Shown here: positions 39,294-45,410 of the stretch, piece by piece
Layout of the letters: every line of letters starts with the position of its first letter
Numbering within the stretch: position 1 is the stretch's first letter
From: Blattamonas nauphoetae
Taxonomy: Eukaryota; Preaxostyla; Oxymonadida
Length of the DNA: 48,019 bases
Reading direction: 5' to 3'
Assembly (NCBI GenBank): GCA_033064195.1
Contig: JARBJD010000456.1
Span: 1 to 48,019, forward strand
Notes under the pieces: generated by a model
Database searches by the model: none
Told to the model about the DNA's origin: nothing
The model's input: only the letters and a program-made list of their open reading frames with translations
Made by a program: the position numbers and the translations under genes

Positions 39294-39476
39294 TTATAAT
39301 CCTTTGAATTGAATTTTGGAATTTGATGATTGAGGCATGTCATCGTTTGAATACCGTGCATTTCGTGGTGGTTCATAATCTCTCACCCTGTGAGGGTTCG
39401 AAGCCTCTGGCGAGACAATCATCTGCTGTTGTGGTGCTCGATTGATTGCTTTGTTCTGTTGGTACACATCCATCAT
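39294..39476 (-). CDS. Small Polinton ORF, 60 aa
   Basis: It begins MMDVYQQNKAINRAPQQQ and is Gln/Asn/Pro-rich with no predicted fold. It starts 6 bases after the stop of the 52-residue gene and has no T-rich start motif of its own, so it may be translated from the same message. Twelve of its residues (VSPEASNPHRVR) are encoded by a double-hairpin unit lying in-frame at 39381-39416. Confidence 0.4.
   Translation of the reverse strand: MMDVYQQNKAINRAPQQQMIVSPEASNPHRVRDYEPPRNARYSNDDMPQSSNSKIQFKGL
39381..39416 (-). mobile_element. Miniature double-hairpin unit inside a gene, 36 nt
   Basis: On the minus strand it reads GTCTCGCCAGAGGC, TTCGAA, CCCTCACAGGG and closes with TGAGA. It is in-frame with the surrounding small gene and flanked by GATT on both sides. 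Confidence 0.65.
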
Positions 39477-39482
39477 TCCGCC

Positions 39483-39641
39483 TTAGCCACTGAGTACTCC
39501 TCCTGCTGTTTGTCCAAACTTGTTGTTTGTCTGTGAGAGAAGTCCACCACCAACCTGAAGCAGTGATGGAGCTAGAGGTTTGATGAATTGAAAGAATTGT
39601 TTGCCGATATTTTTGAGTTTGTTGAAACTTCCTGGTGCCAT
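39483..39641 (-). CDS. Small MAPG-start protein, 52 aa
   Basis: This gene is too short for usual gene finders but is well supported. It has a strong start motif (TTTTTTATTTTTACATAAATG, in two parts), an ATG at 39641 and a clean frame MAPGSFNKLKNIGKQFF through a Gly-rich end to a stop at 39483. It shares its MAPG start, the 'K-L-x(2)-I/V-G-K' pattern and a hydrophobic middle (FIKPLAPSLLQVGGGLL) with the 100-residue protein at 38957, so the two look like diverged twins. Role unknown; an amphipathic virion peptide is a guess. Confidence 0.65.
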   Translation of the reverse strand: MAPGSFNKLKNIGKQFFQFIKPLAPSLLQVGGGLLSQTNNKFGQTAGGVLSG

Positions 39642-39660
39642 TTATGTAAAAATAAAAAAT
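39642..39660 (-). promoter_or_regulatory. Polinton start-site motif
   Basis: TTTTTTATTTTT followed by ACATAAATG defines the start of the 52-residue protein at 39641. Confidence 0.55.
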
Positions 39661-39677
39661 ACAATTCATTAATTTTT

Positions 39678-40265
39678 CTAACGAGGAATTGCCTTTGTCA
39701 ATGAAATTCCATAATTGAGGATTGTGTTGTAAGCTTCATTGAAGGCAATGCTCATGTCTTTGCCACCAACGAGGATCTTAAATATTGTTCGAAAGATTGG
39801 GAGTTTATTCAGACATAGACACTTGTCAGATAAATCATCCAATTCGATCACCACATCATTGATCCCAGTGAGTGTAGCAATCAGTGCACATAAATCACTT
39901 TGGTTGGTGATCAGTTTCTTCGATGGTTCAATGAGATTATTCAGCAGTTTCTTTTCACATGCAAATGCATTCTTGTACACCACCAGCAGTTGATCTTTGA
40001 ATGCTGCTATATTGGTGGTGTATTCTCGGAGTGGGATAGAACGACTTTGGATTGGTGCTGATGGATAGATCTCGAGTGGTGGTGGATCATATGTCCCTGG
40101 AACATTCTCTAGTTCAACATTAGCACTTTGTTCATTCCGATCTTCGAGCTTAGATCTTCCAGAAGTTGATCCTTTATTGTCGATGATGACATTGTTGGTG
40201 ATTGACGTTGGAACTGAAGAAGAACTTGTGAGTTTCGTAAATTGACAACTTAGAATTGGCTGCAT
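39678..40265 (-). CDS. Polinton hypothetical protein, 195 aa
   Basis: I do not recognise it. The first ATG is at 40265. The N-terminal third is Ser/Asn-rich and likely disordered and contains a PPPLEIYP stretch. The C-terminal 120 residues are helical (FKDQLLVVYKNAFACEKKLLNNLIEPSK, DDLSDKCLCLNKLPIFRTIFK). The proline-rich stretch resembles viral late-domain motifs only loosely. It is placed at the head of the capsid-side minus-strand cluster. A foldback element lies directly upstream, just outside the start motif. Confidence 0.55.
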   Translation of the reverse strand: MQPILSCQFTKLTSSSSVPTSITNNVIIDNKGSTSGRSKLEDRNEQSANVELENVPGTYDPPPLEIYPSAPIQSRSIPLREYTTNIAAFKDQLLVVYKNAFACEKKLLNNLIEPSKKLITNQSDLCALIATLTGINDVVIELDDLSDKCLCLNKLPIFRTIFKILVGGKDMSIAFNEAYNTILNYGISLTKAIPR

Positions 40266-40289
40266 CACTTTCTATAAAAATAAAAAATT
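40266..40289 (-). promoter_or_regulatory. Polinton start-site motif at foldback edge
   Basis: TTTTTTATTTTT followed by ATAGAAAGTG and the start codon at 40265. The inserted foldback begins only 4 bases beyond it. Confidence 0.5.
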
Positions 40290-40293
40290 GATA

Positions 40294-41145
40294 CCCTTGT
40301 TCCACAAAGGAGCAAATTTCCAAAAAGGGTCAAATTTTGGCCATCCAGTGGTTCCCCATTTCACACTATGATCCTTTTTGTCAAGATTTCAGGAAATGCA
40401 TTTTAATAACTAATAATTCGTCTGAAGTGGTCATTTGCGACAATAATCTGGTCAAAAGTGATTATTTCAGACTGAAATGGTGATGATCTGCAAATTTTGG
40501 GTTGGATGCATCTCCCCAACCATCCATCATATCGAGATGGCGTTTTCACCAAATTGAATAGTGTGTGAAAATAAATAATTTGAGAAAATTTGGAAGAAAT
40601 CGATTGTATATTTCGGAAGTTGTCAGCGAACCATTTCGCACTCATTTCGAAGTTGTCGCCCCCACATGTCACTATATCCACCTCATCCTTCATAATTCTC
40701 TCAAAACGAAGCAGACACTGTCTATTGCATATTCGATTGGTTAATTTTACCAAAATTTCTGTTTTGAATCGATATTTTGGAAGATCATTCTCGAAAAGTG
40801 GGAAAAATGACAAAACGACCATTTTTGGAAGTTGTCAAAGAAAGGCGTGAATTACTCAAATTGTTTATTTTCACACACTATTCAATTTGGTGAAAACGCC
40901 ATCTCGATATGATGGATGATTGGGGAGATGCATCCAACCCAAAATTTGCAGATCATCACCATTTCAGTCTGAAATAATCACTTTTGACCAGATTATTGTC
41001 GCAAATGACCACTTCAGACGAATTATTAGTTATTAAAATGCATTTCCTGAAATCTTGACAAAAAGGATCATAGTGTGAAATGGGGAACCACTGGATGGCC
41101 AAAATTTGACCCTTTTTGGATATTTGCTCCTTTGTGGAACAAGGG
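40294..41145. mobile_element. Foldback MITE, 852 bp, TA-flanked
   Basis: Two arms, 40294-40584 and 40856-41145, are reverse complements over about 290 bases with only a few mismatches, joined by a 270-base centre. The outer ends read CCCTTGTTCC and GGAACAAGGG, and a TA lies outside each end (40292-40293 and 41146-41147), as expected for Tc1/mariner-type insertions. No transposase is present. Near-identical arms mean a young insertion. It lies between the 195- and 317-residue genes without entering either. Confidence 0.85.
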
Positions 41146-41159
41146 TATTTATGTTTTCG

Positions 41160-42113
41160 TTAACCACTTTCTCCCATTTCTTTCTGTAAGTGTGCAAATC
41201 GAGCATATTCCGGCATATATCCTGTTTGGTATTGACCCACATCTCTTGTTCGATATGCTTCAGTTGTCAGTTGATTCAAAAGTGTTGAGATGTTAGCTGA
41301 ATTACGACCAAGGAAAGTTTGCAAGTCTTCTGTTTTTGTGATGATTGTTATAAACTGTGGATGAATCTGTTCTTTAAAAGCTTTTCTTGCTTTCGTTCTC
41401 TGATGATCTGGATTTGAACTGATGAAACCTTCAACATAGTCTTCAAGCCACTGATCCCACATCTTTGATGCAATCTTGGATTGAATGGAATTAAAAACCA
41501 TATTGTCCAACACATTTTTGCTGACATCTGCTGGTTGATCTCGACTTGCACGATACACCTTCAAAGTATCATTCATGAATTCACCAACAGCTTTCTTCAT
41601 TATTGCATAAGGTTGTTGTGATCGTTGTGTTTGCATTTCTTGGTAGTTGACTTCACGATAGTTTCCAGGTAAATCGTATGTGCCAGTCTTGAGGAAGTTG
41701 TTGTGTGCAGCTTTGATTCTTCTTCCATGATCTTGACGAAATGATGAATATGGAGTTTGTCTTCGCATATCTGGTGTTGGATTCATTGAATAGTATGTCT
41801 CAACGACAGGTCGACTGTTGTATGATGCAAGCATGAAACCATTCGCTGCAACCAGATCTCCGTTTTCTTTATCATAAATCATGACATCAGGAACCTTACC
41901 ATGTTTCTCCATTTTGACTTCCCAATTTTGTCCAGTCATTTCAATGTATTCTAAAGCTGAAGGAACACTACTGAGTGCAGAATTGAATTTGGTGCGAATG
42001 TCATCATCAGCAGAGATTCTTTTCATTGCATCCATTGTCCCCTGCTCATATCTCAGTTTCGGTTTCTTCGCCGGTGCTTTTCTCTTTGCGGGAATGTATT
42101 GTATCTTCGACAT
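41160..42113 (-). CDS. Polinton hypothetical protein with basic N-terminus, 317 aa
   Basis: No family recognised. It starts MSKIQYIPAKRKAPAKKPKLR, a basic run like a nuclear localisation signal, then a mostly helical body (MKKAVGEFMNDTLKVYRAS; SKMWDQWLEDYVEGFIS; LQTFLGRNSANISTLLNQL). I use the ATG at 42113; an upstream TTG extension adds five residues only. It is divergent from the ATPase gene with a 59-bp gap, so the two may share a control region. Position suggests a virion or packaging role, by inference. Confidence 0.6.
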   Translation of the reverse strand: MSKIQYIPAKRKAPAKKPKLRYEQGTMDAMKRISADDDIRTKFNSALSSVPSALEYIEMTGQNWEVKMEKHGKVPDVMIYDKENGDLVAANGFMLASYNSRPVVETYYSMNPTPDMRRQTPYSSFRQDHGRRIKAAHNNFLKTGTYDLPGNYREVNYQEMQTQRSQQPYAIMKKAVGEFMNDTLKVYRASRDQPADVSKNVLDNMVFNSIQSKIASKMWDQWLEDYVEGFISSNPDHQRTKARKAFKEQIHPQFITIITKTEDLQTFLGRNSANISTLLNQLTTEAYRTRDVGQYQTGYMPEYARFAHLQKEMGESG

Positions 42114-42138
42114 TGTGTTTTCATACAAAATAAAAAAT
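42114..42138 (-). promoter_or_regulatory. Polinton start-site motif
   Basis: TTTTTTATTTTGTATGAAAA lies before the start at 42113, with a spacer longer than in other genes. The gap to 42172 must also serve the divergent ATPase gene, which shows only a weak TATATTTTAATTAG block. Confidence 0.4.
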
Positions 42139-42172
42139 CCAAAACTATATTTTAATTAGAGAGAAATCATAA

Positions 42173-43084
42173 ATGAAAAGAACGAATTCCATTCTGAGGG
42201 CACAGCCCGTATCTTCAACAACAAAACCTTTGGTTTCGCGGAGGGTGGAACCCTCTTCTCTTACAGCATATGTGAATGCAAAACTGAGTGAAGCATCTAG
42301 TAGGAATGTTTCTCATGAAGTGCAATCACAGATTCATCCAGACTTGAATTTCAATCGCAATAGTGTCAATGTCCTCGTTGGAAACAGAGGAAGCGGAAAA
42401 ACATTTAATGCTCTTCGAGAAGTTGCCAAGCTCCAAAATGTTCAAGTTAGGAATGAACTTTTCCATTTGTTTGTCTTCGTCACTGACAAGAACATTGATC
42501 CAACCTTCGACAAATTCAAACCAATACTGAATGTTCCATTTGTGAAAGTCAAATATGAAGATGCACTTCCTTTTCTATTGGATTTGTCTCAATCAAAAGC
42601 TGCTTATGAAGAGATCATCGACAACCAGTGGCAAAACAGAATCACTGATGAATGCAGAGAAGATCTCCTTGACTCACTTTACATTGAAGATTTCTCAGTG
42701 AAGAATCTTCAAACGATTATCCTCCTCGATGACTGTCGCAGAATCCTTGGTGAACGTAGAACATCCAAAAATAGAATGACAATGATGGACTTGTTATTGG
42801 AGAATCGACAACCGAAATTCACATTCTTTCTGACGATGCATGAACTCTTCAGTCTGTCTGCTGACATGAAGTCAAACATTGATTCGATGTGGATCTTTGG
42901 AGGATTCAACAAAGAACGAATCAGTCGAGTCTATCCTCAGTTGAACTCACCAATTGATATTCGACAATTCTGGAATGTCTACCAAAGGAAACAAAAATGT
43001 GAAGCAATCATTCTTCGATACAATACTGATGGAGTTGCTTTGACTGAGATCAACAAAGAAGGATTAAACCGAACTGTCCGTTAA
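42173..43084 (+). CDS. DNA-packaging ATPase (A32/FtsK-HerA type), 303 aa
   Basis: This is the motor ATPase thought to pump DNA into Polinton or virus-like capsids. It has a Walker A motif GNRGSGKT at residues 70-77, a Walker B motif TIILLDD at 181-187, and a downstream TFFLTMHELFSLS (217-229) in the place of the sensor strand of A32-like ATPases. The N-terminal 45 residues are Ser/Arg-rich with a probable hairpin in the DNA (GAGGG/CCCTC near 42245) and may be flexible. It is the only plus-strand gene of the core. Its 3' end overlaps the convergent gene at 43064 by 21 bases. Confidence 0.85.
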   Translation: MKRTNSILRAQPVSSTTKPLVSRRVEPSSLTAYVNAKLSEASSRNVSHEVQSQIHPDLNFNRNSVNVLVGNRGSGKTFNALREVAKLQNVQVRNELFHLFVFVTDKNIDPTFDKFKPILNVPFVKVKYEDALPFLLDLSQSKAAYEEIIDNQWQNRITDECREDLLDSLYIEDFSVKNLQTIILLDDCRRILGERRTSKNRMTMMDLLLENRQPKFTFFLTMHELFSLSADMKSNIDSMWIFGGFNKERISRVYPQLNSPIDIRQFWNVYQRKQKCEAIILRYNTDGVALTEINKEGLNRTVR

Positions 43085-43414
43085 TTCTTGAATAAGGTTT
43101 CCAATAGTCTCGTCAAGACTTCGAAGCCTCATACTGAGACTGTCTGTGAGCGTTCGGATTGATTCTTCAATGTCTGAAAGTCTTTGATCAATTGAGGATT
43201 CACCGTTATTCTCAGAACTGGATTTCCTCAGTGCTATCTCACCTCTTATTTTTGTGATTCTGTATCCATCAATTCTGATGAACCTATTCAGTTTCTGAGT
43301 TGTGTATTTATTCAGTTCTTCTCTGTTCTTTTCCAAATGTCTCTGAAAGTCATAGATGTTTTCAAAACATTTCTGTTCAGGATCAAACGGTTCTAAAATT
43401 TTCAGTGATGACAT
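43064..43414 (-). CDS. Coiled-coil protein, 116 aa
   Basis: Function unknown. The C-terminal half carries regular heptads (IDQRLSDIEESIRTLTDSL, SLDETIGNLIQEL) and should form a coiled coil. The N-terminal half is helical and charged. It overlaps the ATPase gene at its 3' end. A 33-base double-hairpin unit sits in-frame near its 3' end in antisense orientation. It lies just downstream of the integrase gene (gap of 35 bases). Confidence 0.6.
   Translation of the reverse strand: MSSLKILEPFDPEQKCFENIYDFQRHLEKNREELNKYTTQKLNRFIRIDGYRITKIRGEIALRKSSSENNGESSIDQRLSDIEESIRTLTDSLSMRLRSLDETIGNLIQELTDSSV
43107..43139 (+). mobile_element. Miniature double-hairpin unit inside a gene, 33 nt
   Basis: On the plus strand it reads GTCTCGTCAAGAC, TTCGAA, GCCTCATACTGAGA. 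It is opposite to the coding direction of the gene around it and keeps the frame (33 bases). Confidence 0.5.
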
Positions 43415-43431
43415 TTCAATGAAATAAAAAT
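43415..43431 (-). promoter_or_regulatory. Polinton start-site motif, weaker form
   Basis: TATTTTTATTTCATTGAAATG precedes the start at 43414 (T block shorter than elsewhere). Confidence 0.35.
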
Positions 43432-43449
43432 ATTCGAAACAGTTTTGAA

Positions 43450-45387
43450 CTAAACGAAATTGAATTCACCAATGAACTCAGGAGTTAAATTGTCAATTGA
43501 GTCTGCATGGAACTTTGTGTGTTGAATGGGAACATACACTATTTTTGGTAGACATGTGAGTCCATTCAGAAGTTTAGCTACAACATTTCCGTGTTTGTAC
43601 TCAATGAACTGACCTACAAATTGGAATTGTCTTCGCTTCTTCTGAAACTTGGCAACAGTTTTGTTCAAGTCAAGGTGAATCAACAGAATGTTTCCTGGTT
43701 TGTATCGCCAAAGTAGCTGTGTAGTCTGCTGTCGTTGGATGTTCTTCAATTGCTCTTCACAACTGGAGATGTACAGTGCTTCGATTTCACGATTGTTTTG
43801 TGCTTGCTGTGGAGTGAACTTGTTCCAGTACGCTCGATGTGGAGTCATGTTGTAGTATCCCACCATCTGATTCATCATTGAATGATTTGCCATTTGTGTC
43901 GCATTGTCTTGGAATCCATCTCTGATTGTCCTGATCACTCGATCGACAATTCTGTTGTGATTAGTGAATGGTGAGCTTGTGAAATATGTACTGACCTTTT
44001 GCTTTCTAAAGAACTTTTCTGCTACTCCACTTGTCCATGCTGCTTCTCCATCACCTCGAATGTTGTTTACATGAACTCCACGATGATTAATCAGATCATT
44101 GATTGCAGTCTTGACTTTGACCCATGATTTATCCAATACAGGAATCACAACAAGGAACTTGGTGTTGATGTTAATTGCGAATAGATACATCTGCAGGACT
44201 GTTTTCGACGTTGGTGATTGGATAAAGACAAGATCAATTTCCCAAGATCCAAACTTGGGAGAGAAGTACGGTCTGTCACACTTCTGAGGAACCTTTCTGT
44301 CTGCTGTCTTTTCTGAATCACCAGTGATGTCTTTGGACATGAATTGCATCTTTGATCGAAATGGATACTGGATTTTCTCTGTTGTTCTCTGAATTGTTGG
44401 TTGATCAATCATCAATGTGTCAACTCCTTTTTCCCTCCTTATTTTCCTCGGATGTGCAGTATCCCATCGGTGAACGTATTCATCGTACCATTCCTGAAAT
44501 GATCTTCCACCAAATGGAATTTGTTTAGGATGTGCTAAAATGAACTCAGTTTCGTCATTTCCGAGAGTTCTGCTTACATGTGAAAGAATAAACATATTTC
44601 GATTCAGTTTCTTTGATTCAACGATCTGTTTATCAATGAATTGTTCCATTTTCTGTTGATTGTCCATCATTGAATTCTCTGCTTTGATTTGTTCCTCCTC
44701 TGAATTGTCCTTCTGTTGATGGTCAAAATAACCTTTCACTTGTTCCAACATTCCCAGCACTTGCCTTGTCGTTGGTTCGATCTTGTTGATCTCTCTCACA
44801 TATGGCATAAAACCTTTGTCAATCTTCACAATTGTTGGTGGATCTGGTGACTTGGGGATCAGTAGATCATCATCTTCAAACCTCATCTCTTTCATTGGGA
44901 ATTCATATTCTGAACCAATTGATGTCGGGTTTCTCTTCTGTCCAGGAATGATTGGAGATTCAGGTGTTTCAATAGGTAATGGTTGTGATTTTTGACTCGG
45001 AGATAGTGTTGGAATTACGATGGCTGGTGGTTGATTAAAATGAATATTCTGTGCTTCCTGATAATACTGTTGATATGCTCTGTACGCTTGTCTTGCAGTG
45101 TTGTTACTAAGGATCCATCCGGTGAATTGCTTCACAAATCTTTGAACAACAATTTTTACATCAGCAATGTTTAAATCAGGAGGTAATTCTCCATTCAGCC
45201 AATCATTGAAGTATGTCTCATCATTTGCGTCGTATTGTCCATTGGAATCATTGACATGATAGGTTGGTAGAATTTGGGAAAACGTCAATGTGACTCTGTA
45301 TATTTTAGTCTCGGAATGGAACGTATTGTCCAGGAGGTTCTTCACTATTCGATCAATTTGTGTTGAATTCAAATACGGTCTACTCAT
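43450..45387 (-). CDS. Retroviral-type integrase, 645 aa
   Basis: This enzyme joins element DNA ends to host DNA. A long N-terminal part (about 375 residues, with a Gln/Pro-rich stretch and a coiled-coil-like EEEQIKAENSMMDNQQKMEQ segment) precedes the core. The RNase H-fold core starts at GSWEIDLVFIQSP, with a second acidic position in NNIRGDGEAAWTS and a third region at NHNRIVDRVIRTIRDGF. The C-terminal 60 residues (FVGQFIEYKHGNVVAKLL) suit an SH3-like or chromodomain-like fold. This type of integrase beside PolB is the defining feature of Polintons. The start lies 23 bases from the stop of PolB. Confidence 0.85.
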   Translation of the reverse strand: MSRPYLNSTQIDRIVKNLLDNTFHSETKIYRVTLTFSQILPTYHVNDSNGQYDANDETYFNDWLNGELPPDLNIADVKIVVQRFVKQFTGWILSNNTARQAYRAYQQYYQEAQNIHFNQPPAIVIPTLSPSQKSQPLPIETPESPIIPGQKRNPTSIGSEYEFPMKEMRFEDDDLLIPKSPDPPTIVKIDKGFMPYVREINKIEPTTRQVLGMLEQVKGYFDHQQKDNSEEEQIKAENSMMDNQQKMEQFIDKQIVESKKLNRNMFILSHVSRTLGNDETEFILAHPKQIPFGGRSFQEWYDEYVHRWDTAHPRKIRREKGVDTLMIDQPTIQRTTEKIQYPFRSKMQFMSKDITGDSEKTADRKVPQKCDRPYFSPKFGSWEIDLVFIQSPTSKTVLQMYLFAININTKFLVVIPVLDKSWVKVKTAINDLINHRGVHVNNIRGDGEAAWTSGVAEKFFRKQKVSTYFTSSPFTNHNRIVDRVIRTIRDGFQDNATQMANHSMMNQMVGYYNMTPHRAYWNKFTPQQAQNNREIEALYISSCEEQLKNIQRQQTTQLLWRYKPGNILLIHLDLNKTVAKFQKKRRQFQFVGQFIEYKHGNVVAKLLNGLTCLPKIVYVPIQHTKFHADSIDNLTPEFIGEFNFV

Positions 45388-45402
45388 TTCTACAAAAATT
45401 AA
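45388..45402 (-). promoter_or_regulatory. Polinton start-site motif, weak
   Basis: AATTTTTGTAGAAATG precedes the integrase start. The T block is short because it lies within the 23-base gap after PolB. Confidence 0.35.
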
Positions 45403-45410
45403 GTTTGGAT

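Noticed and set aside
43450-45387. LTR retrotransposon or retrovirus
   Set aside because: The integrase has no reverse transcriptase, protease or LTR near it and lies beside PolB, a packaging ATPase and capsid-type genes, which define a Polinton.
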